Shown here piece by piece: positions 22,395 to 30,688 of a stretch of DNA of 49,758 nucleotides. The first letter of the stretch is position 1. Each line of letters begins with the position of its first letter. The notes under the pieces were generated by a model. It saw only the letters and a program-made list of their open reading frames with translations, was not told the DNA's origin and did not search any database. Source of the DNA: a virus; the IMG/VR virus record IMGVR_UViG_3300028550_003058, positions 1 to 49,758 of that record; one strand, 5' to 3'. Made by a program: the position numbers and the translations under genes.

Positions 22395-22826
22395 ATGTCA
22401 ATAGACACACGAGTAAACCAAGAAGACAACCATGTTGTCTCAGAAGAGAGAATGACTCCTCCTACACAAATTACAGTTTCACAAATTGTAGAAGATTTAG
22501 ATAACGGTAGAGACCGTAAAGCTATCAAAACTAAATACGGATTAACAGCTGACGAAATTAAAATGATATTCGAACACCCAAAATTAAAGGGTATGCGAGT
22601 TAAGAAATCTAAAGTTATGAGATTTACATTAGTAGACGATACTGTAACAAAATCTAATCAAGTAACTATTGGAGATGTTATCGAACAAGTTTCTACTGAA
22701 ACTGCTGCAATTGTAGATGTTCAAAGCTTTCCAAGCTCAGGAGAATGGGACAACCAAACAAGAGTAGAAGAAGGGTTAGATTACAAAGGAGATAATAATT
22801 CATATAACACAGAAATTCAAGACTAA
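22395..22826 (+). CDS. Helix-turn-helix-like acidic protein of unknown function
   Basis: 143 residues. Residues about 25-70 include VSQIVEDLDNGRDRKAIKTK and YGLTADEIKMIFEHPKLKGM, reading as a small helix-turn-helix that ends in basic RVKKSKVM. The C-terminal third is acidic and disordered (NTEIQD end). It lies between the Sak4-like ATPase and the SSB candidate and shares one base with the SSB start. A recombination or ssDNA role is possible from position alone. Confidence 0.5.
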   Translation: MSIDTRVNQEDNHVVSEERMTPPTQITVSQIVEDLDNGRDRKAIKTKYGLTADEIKMIFEHPKLKGMRVKKSKVMRFTLVDDTVTKSNQVTIGDVIEQVSTETAAIVDVQSFPSSGEWDNQTRVEEGLDYKGDNNSYNTEIQD

Positions 22827-23590
22827 TGGCTATTCAAAGTAACAGTTCCGACGTAGAAGTTACAGGAGGAATTCCGCTCTATACAGGTATAGGAGCGATG
22901 AGTGTAGTAGCAGTTAACCCAACATTGGGAGAACTCAACGCTATAGGAGTAAAGATGAAAACAGAACCTAATTACCAAGACATAAGTTTTAGTGATGACG
23001 GTCCTACGTACAACAAGTTAACCTTCTGGCTAAGCAATGAAGAGCATAACTTTACTTGTCGTATGGAGATCCTAGTTACACCTGGGCCTAGACAACTATC
23101 TAAGACTGGGAAGTATCAATGGTCCAACTCTGTAGGTCAAACAGCTTGGGGTGCAGAAAACCCAGCTGATACCTATGAGTGGTTTAAAGACAAAGGAGTA
23201 AGACGCACTTATCAGGGCGAGGATACTCTTATTGAATTCATCAAAGCATGGGCTAACATACCTAACGGTGGCGAATGTAGTTTAGATACTATAGATGCTA
23301 TATTCAAAGGGGATGTTGAAGAACTTACTCAGCTTGTAGCAACTCTTAAAGACAACAAAGTACGTTGTTTACTAGGTGTTAAAGATGGTAAGTATCAGCA
23401 GGTGTATACAAAATGTTTTGGCCGTCTTAAGCCTAAACGTAATGATATGTTTGCTCGTGCATTAAACGATGACTATCGTCAATTCAAAGCAGAATACAAT
23501 GAAGATTTAGAACTTCAAAGGTATTCTCCTAGTGTAGTTGTTTCTAACGAGAGTGCACCTAAGCCTCTTAGTCTAGAAGACAACTGGTAA
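22826..23590 (+). CDS. ssb: Single-stranded DNA-binding protein candidate
   Basis: 254 residues. The N-terminal and middle part is a beta-rich fold with aromatic residues (YNKLTFWLSNEEHNF, MEILVTPGPRQ), and a helical insert at about 125-170. A Ser/Pro linker leads to an acidic, aromatic-capped tail, SLEDNW, at the extreme C-terminus, the hallmark of SSBs that recruit partners. Its neighbours are a Sak4-like ATPase and a primase. The family match is by layout and tail and not by an identifiable OB-fold signature, so this remains a candidate. Confidence 0.6.
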   Translation: MAIQSNSSDVEVTGGIPLYTGIGAMSVVAVNPTLGELNAIGVKMKTEPNYQDISFSDDGPTYNKLTFWLSNEEHNFTCRMEILVTPGPRQLSKTGKYQWSNSVGQTAWGAENPADTYEWFKDKGVRRTYQGEDTLIEFIKAWANIPNGGECSLDTIDAIFKGDVEELTQLVATLKDNKVRCLLGVKDGKYQQVYTKCFGRLKPKRNDMFARALNDDYRQFKAEYNEDLELQRYSPSVVVSNESAPKPLSLEDNW

Positions 23591-23601
23591 TTAAATAATA
23601 T

Positions 23602-23675
23602 AGGAGGTATGGGTTTTGGGAATAACAGTACTTTGTAATCCCCTACTAAGACATCTAGCGCACCTCCTTTTATTT
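23602..23675 (+). other. Hairpin in the SSB-primase gap with T-rich end
   Basis: AGGAGGT (23602-23608) pairs perfectly with ACCTCCT (23662-23668), followed by TTTATTT. The 53 bases between can form an inner stem (GGG near 23618 with CCC near 23641). It may be a terminator or attenuator ahead of primase. The AGGAGG is not placed to serve the primase ATG at 23679, and sequestering it in the stem would not matter for a Bacteroidota ribosome. Confidence 0.5.
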
Positions 23676-23678
23676 ACC

Positions 23679-24740
23679 ATGATACAGTCAAGACAAGATA
23701 GTTCAATAAGAATTTTTATAGATAAAGATGTTTTATTTAGTAAGATAAGTCCTTATCAAGTATTCAAACATTTCTGTTCCCCGTTTGAAAAAGCAGGAAA
23801 GAAATTTAAGAGTGACTTGAGAAAAGACTCAACTCCTACAGTATCTATTGCTTTTATTAAAGATACTTTAATATATAAAGACTTTGGAAATGATGAGCAT
23901 GTATTCGATTGTATTGGGTATGTGCAACACAAATACAATGTAGATTTTTATGGGGCTCTTATGCAGATAGACTTAGCCTTTGGTGTAGGTATGTCTGAAG
24001 GAAAATTACGTGAAGAACCTTTGTTAAAACTAATGCCGGAACCAGTATTTGTAGCTAAACAATCAGCTAATATCTCAGTAAAAACCAGACCTTGGGATTA
24101 CAGAGATAAACAATATTGGGAACAATTTGGTGTTACTAAAAAAATTCTTCGTAAATTTGACGTTTTACCTATTAATTACTATTGGATAAATGAAGAACGT
24201 TTTTCGTGTAATAGTGTCAGCTATCGTTATCGTTTTGACTGCGGTTATAAGATTTACCGTCCGCTTGAAGCGGATTTTAAATGGAGTTCTAACGTGGGTA
24301 GTAGCTGCATACAGGGTTATAATCAACTTCCTACAACTGGTGGGGAAATATTTCTCACAAGTTCCCTCAAGGATATCATGTGCTTGGAAGTGCTTGGTTA
24401 TGCATCCATTGCTTTACAATCAGAAATGCTTATGCCAAGCAACCAAACCATTGAGGAAATTCAAACGCGCTTCGAAAAAGTAACTGTACTTTACGACAAT
24501 GACTATCACAAGTCCAGTAATCCTGGACAAACGATGGCTAAGAAAATTTGTCGTAAGTTTGGGTTATTAAATCTATGTATTCCTGACAAGTATAAGTCAA
24601 AGGATATATCAGACTTAGTAAAACATCACAGTTTAAAAGAAGCACAGAATGTCATCAAGAACGTGGAAAGGACGAGCCAAGAGGGGCTCAAAGATAAAGT
24701 CGAAGCCGACAGAAGTGGACGGGATCAAGTTCCGTTCTAA
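23679..24740 (+). CDS. DnaG-type primase with Toprim domain
   Basis: 353 residues from ATG 23679. An in-frame TTG at 23616 is an inferior start inside the hairpin. No N-terminal zinc finger is present. The protein opens with the catalytic-core pattern (PYQVFKHF, then FKSDLRKDSTPTVSIAF, the usual 'F-x-S-P-F-R-x-D-x-x-P-S'). The Toprim part has EIFLTSSLKDIMCLEVLGY (about 220-238) and the DxD VLYDNDYHK (about 269-277, Asp272 and Asp274). The conserved Toprim Glu in the first motif is replaced by Ser-Ser-Leu-Lys-Asp, a variant seen in other phage primases of this type. It makes RNA primers and should pair with the separate DnaB-like helicase. The 3' end overlaps the next gene by 92 bases. Confidence 0.8.
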   Translation: MIQSRQDSSIRIFIDKDVLFSKISPYQVFKHFCSPFEKAGKKFKSDLRKDSTPTVSIAFIKDTLIYKDFGNDEHVFDCIGYVQHKYNVDFYGALMQIDLAFGVGMSEGKLREEPLLKLMPEPVFVAKQSANISVKTRPWDYRDKQYWEQFGVTKKILRKFDVLPINYYWINEERFSCNSVSYRYRFDCGYKIYRPLEADFKWSSNVGSSCIQGYNQLPTTGGEIFLTSSLKDIMCLEVLGYASIALQSEMLMPSNQTIEEIQTRFEKVTVLYDNDYHKSSNPGQTMAKKICRKFGLLNLCIPDKYKSKDISDLVKHHSLKEAQNVIKNVERTSQEGLKDKVEADRSGRDQVPF

Positions 24741-25125
24741 ACTAGAGGCTCATTGTTATCGTATGCTTACAGATGCAGGCATTGCCTGTGATTATGAAAA
24801 GCATAAGTATGTACTATTAGAAGGGTTTCATTATCCCGCAAGTAGATATGAAGATAACGGTAAGACAGGTTATCAAGATAAGATTAAACATAAAGTTCGA
24901 GATATTACGTATACTCCTGATTTTGTAGATCCACACGGTAAGTGGATTATAGAATGCAAAGGGTATGCGAACGAGCGTTTTCCATTAAAGTGGAAGATGT
25001 TCTTAGACCTAATGATGAAACAAGAAGACCCACCTGTGTTATTTGTTCCTAGAAATCAAGGACAAAATATAACTACAGTTGCAGAAATATTGGAGCTTAT
25101 GTCTCCAACAGCTACTGTTTTATAA
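24649..25125 (+). CDS. DUF1064-type PD-(D/E)xK nuclease
   Basis: 158 residues. A motif arrangement of a restriction-type nuclease fold is visible: VDGIKFRSKLEAHCYRML with Glu33, then YTPDFV with Asp91, then WIIECKG with Glu102 and Lys104 (E-x-K). This is the DUF1064 layout found in many phages and may process branched DNA like a junction resolvase. The basic N-terminus (RAKRGSKIKSKP) suits DNA contact. The start lies 92 bases inside the primase gene in a different frame, an unusually long overlap. A strong terminator follows. Confidence 0.8.
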   Translation: MSSRTWKGRAKRGSKIKSKPTEVDGIKFRSKLEAHCYRMLTDAGIACDYEKHKYVLLEGFHYPASRYEDNGKTGYQDKIKHKVRDITYTPDFVDPHGKWIIECKGYANERFPLKWKMFLDLMMKQEDPPVLFVPRNQGQNITTVAEILELMSPTATVL

Positions 25126-25150
25126 ATAATATTAAATACTAATCGTAAAG

Positions 25151-25175
25151 CCCCAGTTAATAGCTGGGGTTTTTT
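25151..25175 (+). terminator. Intrinsic terminator
   Basis: CCCCAG (25151-25156) pairs with CTGGGG (25164-25169) around a TTAATAG loop, followed by six T (25170-25175). It separates the primase/nuclease unit from the rIIA-like unit. Confidence 0.88.
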
Positions 25176-25194
25176 CATTTTAAATAATTAAATC

Positions 25195-27954
25195 ATGAGT
25201 ATAAAAACTATTGATAACGACATCGTTACAAACACAGGAGGTGTTGCTAAGAAAATCAATAAAGGTGCTGAGAAGATGGTGTTTGACATCTTACAGTCTA
25301 CACAATATTCTACGCCCATACCTTCAACTGTACGTGAGCTGGTGACTAACGCCTGCGATTCACAACGGGAGAAGGAGATGGCATTAGAGATATTAAAAGG
25401 AGAGAAAAGAATAGATCAGTACTATATAGAAAGAAAAGGAGAAGCATATGCTGATTCTAATTTTGATTCCAGTTATTATAATCAAGAATCTTTAGATAAA
25501 GAAAACTGTCATGTTCAAATTACGTATAAACAAAACGAAGGAATAGGATTTTGTGATACGTTTACTGTTAAAGATTACGGCGTAGGTATTGGAGGTAAGC
25601 GTTTAGAAGGTATCCTAGAGTTAGGTTACTCAACTAAGCGTAATACTTCTGAGAACTTCGGTGCGTTTGGTTTAGGTGCTAAGGTAGCTTTATCTACAGG
25701 TGTAGATTTCTACAACATTACTACTGTGCATAACGGCAAGAAGTTTCAATTAAGCTGCTATCCGTATACTACTAAGTTTAATGTGCCTGCATTTAATCCG
25801 TTTATTACATTCTCTGATGGTACTAAAGTTCACTATCATAATACAGACGAGCTTAACTACACAGAAATATCATTTGGTGTAAAAAAGCATAACCGTAACA
25901 GGTTTGAAGAAGCTGTTGAAGAGCAGCTTATGTATTTAAGCAACGTTAAGCTTAAAGTTATCAATGAAGATGGATATGAATCTCCTAGGAATTTCCTATC
26001 TGAAGTTATACACAACTCTAACTCTCTGCTTGTAGCAGACAGCTATATGTATTCTAGGCCCCATATCGTAATCGTTAAAGCTCCTGGTGCAACCACGGGC
26101 ATTAACTATGGGTATGTAGACTTTAGAGAGCTAGAGATGGAACAACTGTGGGGTTCTGTAGGTCTTAAGTGTCCTATGCGTCAAGTCTTAAAAGACGAGA
26201 CAGGTAAAGAGATAGTTCTTCAGGAGGGTGTAGAAGTTACTCCTTCTCGTGAGAAAGTTATATGGAATGAGCACACTAAGAAGTTTGTTCAAGACCTTAT
26301 TCTTAAAGCTGCTGAAGAAGCTGTTGACTTAGTGCAAGATCAACTACAAAGTACTGATTTCTTAGAATGGATTAAAGCATGCAGAGATGTATTGACTGAT
26401 TCTATGAATGCAGATAATTCAGCACTGCGTCAGATTTCTAAGATCATTGATACTAATAACATGAAACCTAAGTTCTCGGATACTACTTTACAGTATGCAG
26501 GACCTAAAGGATTGTTTAAAGCTTTTAATATTAGTAAAGTTACTGCTCTTGTTAAAGGAGGTAAGCTGTCTATTGAAACTAATTCTACAGAAAGCTGGTC
26601 AGATATTGATTTTGATAAAGTATACTTTAGAGAAGAAGGTGACAGTAGAAATAACTTAAAAGATCATTTTATTATTGGTAATTCATCTGATTATGGAAAA
26701 AGATCTTTTACGCTTATTACTCCTAAGAGTCTAGATACTCTTACGTTAAAAGCTGCGTCTAACGATACAGATATGCTTCAGCTAGCTAAGATGCAGACAA
26801 ATCAAGACTTGTTAACTCCGCTACTTAAAGATTCAAAACTATTTAAAGACTACTCAATTGTAGAGCCAGACGATGAATGGCTTGAAGAGTTTAAAGATAG
26901 AGAGATAGAAGTATCTGAGTTACAGGCTACTGAAGGTTTATCTGCTGCTGAAATACGTATGATTGAAAAGCGTATAGTTGCTTTCTCTCTTAGGAATAAC
27001 GGTAGTTGGTGTCAAAGTGATGATGCAACAGTTTCTACATTTACGTGGGATAAAGTTGAGCCTAAGCTAAAGACTGTAATGACTAGTGATCGTGTGACTT
27101 ACTATTGTACTCGTGAAGATGAGTTATGGATGAAGTTAGCTGCAGAAATTATGCGGAACCAAGCTCCTAAAATACGAGAAGTATATCAAAATTGTAGTTA
27201 CGATGGTTATGGGGATACACGAGGATCTAATGACAATGCTGTGTATTACTACGATGAAGTACCTGCAATATTAGGTAGACATTATTCTGGAACAAATCTA
27301 ACTAAAGGTTTTCAAGAAGATTTGTCTTTTATAACTACGCCTCAGCTATTAAGAGTTGCAGAGAATAAGATCAAGTATGTTCAGAAGAATCCTAATTGTT
27401 ACCCAATAAAAGATTTCTTTCTACAACTAACAAATGAAGGTAAATATACTATGAGTAAAGAAGTAATAAATTGGATGAATTCCAGAATAGCAGGAAAGAC
27501 TCCTGATTGGGTGTGGAAACTAAAAGAAGTTGATCCTAGATTTGAAGATCTAGCACAATTTTTAGAAGAAGCATACAAGAAAGGAGAAAACACGTACATT
27601 CGAAGTTTAGAGCTTAAGGATGTATTTACTGAATTCAGAGAGCAAACTAATAGGTTAAAAAAGTTTCAAGAATACTGTACGTCAGTGCAGAATGATGATA
27701 ACTCTGAAGCCCTAATTGCCTCTAAATCAGCGGAATTGTTTATCTTAGCAGATATACCAGGAGCTGAAATCTTTGATGAAACTGTTGCAGAGTACGCAGC
27801 AATACGTGATGAGATTGTGGATGAAGTAGATATATTCTTAAGTGATATGAACTTCTATCAATCAAACAATTCAGATTTTACAAGAGAATTAACTATTTAT
27901 TTAAAAGCCAAAGGGAAGCTGGCTATTGAGCTACCCACAATTATAAATTCATAA
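25195..27954 (+). CDS. rIIA-like protein with GHKL (Bergerat) ATPase domain
   Basis: 919 residues. The N-terminal Bergerat fold is clear: N-box VRELVTNACDS with Glu48, Asn52 and Asp55; G1 box KDYGVGIGG (126-134) as DxGxG; G2 box FGAFGLGAK (155-163). A transducer-like domain follows. The remainder is long, helical and acidic (about 360-919). T4 rIIA has the same layout and is followed directly by rIIB, as here. rIIA and rIIB protect T4 development against a lambda exclusion system (RexAB). In other phages they are viewed as membrane or DNA-associated and possibly anti-defence. Assignment rests on the ATPase motifs plus the neighbouring rIIB-like gene. Confidence 0.75.
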   Translation: MSIKTIDNDIVTNTGGVAKKINKGAEKMVFDILQSTQYSTPIPSTVRELVTNACDSQREKEMALEILKGEKRIDQYYIERKGEAYADSNFDSSYYNQESLDKENCHVQITYKQNEGIGFCDTFTVKDYGVGIGGKRLEGILELGYSTKRNTSENFGAFGLGAKVALSTGVDFYNITTVHNGKKFQLSCYPYTTKFNVPAFNPFITFSDGTKVHYHNTDELNYTEISFGVKKHNRNRFEEAVEEQLMYLSNVKLKVINEDGYESPRNFLSEVIHNSNSLLVADSYMYSRPHIVIVKAPGATTGINYGYVDFRELEMEQLWGSVGLKCPMRQVLKDETGKEIVLQEGVEVTPSREKVIWNEHTKKFVQDLILKAAEEAVDLVQDQLQSTDFLEWIKACRDVLTDSMNADNSALRQISKIIDTNNMKPKFSDTTLQYAGPKGLFKAFNISKVTALVKGGKLSIETNSTESWSDIDFDKVYFREEGDSRNNLKDHFIIGNSSDYGKRSFTLITPKSLDTLTLKAASNDTDMLQLAKMQTNQDLLTPLLKDSKLFKDYSIVEPDDEWLEEFKDREIEVSELQATEGLSAAEIRMIEKRIVAFSLRNNGSWCQSDDATVSTFTWDKVEPKLKTVMTSDRVTYYCTREDELWMKLAAEIMRNQAPKIREVYQNCSYDGYGDTRGSNDNAVYYYDEVPAILGRHYSGTNLTKGFQEDLSFITTPQLLRVAENKIKYVQKNPNCYPIKDFFLQLTNEGKYTMSKEVINWMNSRIAGKTPDWVWKLKEVDPRFEDLAQFLEEAYKKGENTYIRSLELKDVFTEFREQTNRLKKFQEYCTSVQNDDNSEALIASKSAELFILADIPGAEIFDETVAEYAAIRDEIVDEVDIFLSDMNFYQSNNSDFTRELTIYLKAKGKLAIELPTIINS

Positions 27955-27957
27955 CCA

Positions 27958-29109
27958 ATGATACATGTAAGTATTATAGACGATAACATCGTCGGTTCAT
28001 ATGGGGATACACCATTCTCTGTACCTATGGACATTGATCTTTACGGTAAACTAACAACATTAGCTGAAACAGCTAATAGCGTGGAAACTGTAGAGGAGTA
28101 CAATAACTGTTTATCTGCTTGCCACGATCTAGTGCAAGTAGACTACACTAAAGTTATTGAAGACGGGGCCAATGGTCTTATCTATATTAACCCTGTAACT
28201 AAAGAATTTTTCCTTAAACAAGGAGATAAAGTTTCTGTAGTTCCGATGCCTTTAGCGTTAGTAGATAGAATTTATGAATCTATTGATGCAGGAGCAGATT
28301 ATTCACCTCTTATTAAGATGTGGACACGTTGGTTGCGTAACCCTGTTCTTATGGAGAAGAAAGGAACTGATTTTTCTAATCGGTTCTTTAACTTCGTTAA
28401 CATGAAGTATGTGCACCCTAAGTTAAAAACAGAGCTTATGGAAGAGCATGGGTTATCTGAAGAAGTTGCTGAACGTAGAGCAACTATGTACCAGATGAAG
28501 ATTACGCAAGAAGGTTTACTTAACGGTTACAAAGTATCCTCAGAAGTTATGCATGCATACGATACAGAAACAGGTGAACAAGTAGACCGTTACAAGCGTA
28601 CGTTTAACCCTAACACAGGGGAGATTGATTCTGATGGAATACCTGATACTGTAGAAGAAAGACTCTTTGAACCAGCTATGATGGGAGATAGAGGTGATGC
28701 ATTTCACTGTGAAGGTGTTAATGGTACTGAACTAGGTCACTTTATTCGTGTCGGATGTAGTCATTACCTTGACTCTTGGTCTCAAGTAAATACTAACGAT
28801 GAGGCTTCTTGTGTAAAAGGTTTACACGTTGGTGGTCTTAAGTATATCGCTTGGTACAGTGGTGAGATACACAATGTCTTTATCGACCCTATGCACATCG
28901 GAGCTGTTCCTGATGATCAAGACGGAGCTATTAGATGTAAGCAGTACTTCGTACACTCTAGTTTGTCTGGAGTAAACGGTAGTATATATCATAGTTCAAC
29001 CTATGCTGCAAAAACTGATGAAGAATGGAAAGAAATGAGAGAAGAATTAATCACAAATTGGAATAAAGAAGCACACACAGCCGCAGAATATATTGCGATT
29101 GATGTCTGA
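27958..29109 (+). CDS. rIIB-like protein
   Basis: 383 residues, ATG three bases after the rIIA-like stop. Evidence is the rIIB-type C-terminal half. GDAFHCEGVNGTELGHF leads into ASCVKGLHVGGLKYIAWYSG, the Gly-Leu-His-Val-Gly segment shared by rIIB homologues, then IHNVFIDPMHIGAVP. The N-terminal half has a KPLA-type helical region (MPLALVDRIYESIDAG) and IKMWTRWLRNP. It works with rIIA in T4. Its last 8 bases overlap the next gene. The middle (210-240) holds an acidic insert of uncertain nature. Confidence 0.72.
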   Translation: MIHVSIIDDNIVGSYGDTPFSVPMDIDLYGKLTTLAETANSVETVEEYNNCLSACHDLVQVDYTKVIEDGANGLIYINPVTKEFFLKQGDKVSVVPMPLALVDRIYESIDAGADYSPLIKMWTRWLRNPVLMEKKGTDFSNRFFNFVNMKYVHPKLKTELMEEHGLSEEVAERRATMYQMKITQEGLLNGYKVSSEVMHAYDTETGEQVDRYKRTFNPNTGEIDSDGIPDTVEERLFEPAMMGDRGDAFHCEGVNGTELGHFIRVGCSHYLDSWSQVNTNDEASCVKGLHVGGLKYIAWYSGEIHNVFIDPMHIGAVPDDQDGAIRCKQYFVHSSLSGVNGSIYHSSTYAAKTDEEWKEMREELITNWNKEAHTAAEYIAIDV

Positions 29110-29881
29110 TGTAACTAGATTTCCAAAAAATGAAAGCATCTGTTTAATAGATGCTGATTCTCTTATATACTATGAAATGGGTAAACCTACGTTAGAAGAG
29201 GCTATTGACAGTCTTGACAAACGTATAGATCATATCCTTGAACAATGTAATACAGACAAATTCTCAGGATTTTTAACTAAGGGAAGATGTTTTAGATATG
29301 CTGTTGCTGAGAGTTATAAAAATAATAGAAAAGGGAGACCTAAGCCTATTATCTTTTATGCTCTTGAGCAGCATTTACGTCAAGTATATCATTGTATTAG
29401 TATTTCTGAATTAGAAGCAGATGACTTAGTTAGTTACTATTCTCACATAGAGAAAAGAAAAACAGTTATTTGTTCTCCTGATAAAGATGTGTTACATCAA
29501 TGTGTAGGTATGCATTACAATTATAGAACTGCCGAATTCCTCCACACATCTAATGAAGATGCCAATAGGTTTCTTTGGAAGCAAACTCTTATGGGGGATG
29601 CTGTAGATGGTATTCCTGGGTTACCAGGTGTTGGAGAAAAGACAGCAGACAATTGGTTGAAAGGTCGAACTCAAGATTTCGAAAGTTTTACTGTAAAAAA
29701 GTATGTCGAAAAGTTTGGTATGATTGAAGGAATTCATAAATTCTATGAAACATTTAATCTAGTGTACATGTTGCGTACAAAGGAAGATATTAAGAAAGCT
29801 ACAGGATTAACTCTCCCGAAGCTAGAAGTACATTCCTTAGAGCTAGAAGAAATAGACCCTAATCAAACTGAGCTATGGTAA
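29102..29881 (+). CDS. 5'-3' exonuclease / flap endonuclease
   Basis: About 259 residues from ATG 29102. An upstream in-frame TTG at 29093 would add three residues. Metal ligands in order: ICLIDADSL (Asp17 and Asp19), ELEADDLVSYY near 103, SPDKD near 125, and the helix-3-turn-helix GDAVDGIPGLPGVGEKTA near 165-182 with the acidic D-x-x-D and DNA-binding GVG. It removes RNA primers and flaps and replaces the missing 5' nuclease domain of the polymerase. Its stop overlaps the next start. Confidence 0.9.
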   Translation: MSDVTRFPKNESICLIDADSLIYYEMGKPTLEEAIDSLDKRIDHILEQCNTDKFSGFLTKGRCFRYAVAESYKNNRKGRPKPIIFYALEQHLRQVYHCISISELEADDLVSYYSHIEKRKTVICSPDKDVLHQCVGMHYNYRTAEFLHTSNEDANRFLWKQTLMGDAVDGIPGLPGVGEKTADNWLKGRTQDFESFTVKKYVEKFGMIEGIHKFYETFNLVYMLRTKEDIKKATGLTLPKLEVHSLELEEIDPNQTELW

Positions 29882-30648
29882 AAGTCCCTATAACTACAAT
29901 GATACCCCAGAATGGGAGAACTGTGCGATTGTTAGGAGACATTTTAGGATGCAAGCCTACACAAGAAAACAATGAGATTGTTTCTATTGAATGTACTGGA
30001 GAAGCAGGACCTTTTGAAATTGCTATTGGTGAAACCGTAAGGGTTACACCTAGTTCTCCTTACAAAGTAAATAAGATAGTAGAAGGAACATTTGATAACA
30101 AAGTTGTATGCTATGATTTGATAACAGCAGCTTTAACAGACAGTAGTATCTTTATTCTCCCACTTCTTGGGGGAAATAGAAGACTATTTATGTGGGATTC
30201 TTTATTTGTAAATGCATTTATACAAACAGAAGAACACAAAAATTGCATAGCTCTTCTTTATAGATACTCTGGAGATATGTTGTTTCTTAAATTTGAATCT
30301 GCATTGTGTTCATTTAGAACCTTTAGAGAAAGATTTGACCCAGATCCTAATCATGTAATGTTCATCTTTGATGTCCCCAAAGAAGCACAAGATTCATACG
30401 AGTCTTTTGTAAATGGGAAATATTCTGAGATAGACGATATGTGGAAGTTAAAGATATTAAGTTTTCATGATTTTGCAGCAGATGGCCAGACAGGTCAGAT
30501 ACTGTTTAAAAGCAAATACTTAAAACATTCTTTAGAGGAAAAGATTGGTGTTGAATTAGCTGAAGGCACTGAGTTGCATAGTAAACCTGATTTAAAAACA
30601 GAAGGTTTCGATGCTGAATATTATAAACCAGCTCTTAAAACGTTGTAA
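29875..30648 (+). CDS. 257-residue protein of unknown function, last gene of the early/middle block
   Basis: Not assigned. Mostly beta, with FILPLLGGNRRLFMWDSLFVNAF near residues 92-114 (quoted as FILPLLGGNRRLFM and WDSLFVNAF), a charged C-terminal part and several Cys. It overlaps the exonuclease stop by seven bases. Proteins with a GGxRxxFxWDxxFVNAF-like segment recur beside exonucleases in aquatic phages in my experience, but I cannot name a family. It ends eight bases before a bidirectional terminator. Confidence 0.6.
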   Translation: MVKVPITTMIPQNGRTVRLLGDILGCKPTQENNEIVSIECTGEAGPFEIAIGETVRVTPSSPYKVNKIVEGTFDNKVVCYDLITAALTDSSIFILPLLGGNRRLFMWDSLFVNAFIQTEEHKNCIALLYRYSGDMLFLKFESALCSFRTFRERFDPDPNHVMFIFDVPKEAQDSYESFVNGKYSEIDDMWKLKILSFHDFAADGQTGQILFKSKYLKHSLEEKIGVELAEGTELHSKPDLKTEGFDAEYYKPALKTL

Positions 30649-30655
30649 AAAGAAA

Positions 30656-30678
30656 GGGGACTAACGTCCCCTTTTTTT
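30656..30678. terminator. Bidirectional terminator between converging transcription units
   Basis: GGGGAC (30656-30661) pairs with GTCCCC (30666-30671) around TAAC. It is flanked by AAA on the left and seven T on the right (30672-30678), so the stem extends to about nine pairs. Read leftward it also ends in a T-rich stretch. It serves both the rightward replication block and the leftward giant-protein gene whose stop is at 30689-30691. Confidence 0.9.
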
Positions 30679-30688
30679 ATACTGCTGC

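Noticed and set aside
23616-23678. TTG-started extension of the primase
   Set aside because: It would translate the hairpin region. The ATG at 23679 has a normal context and gives a typical primase N-terminus.
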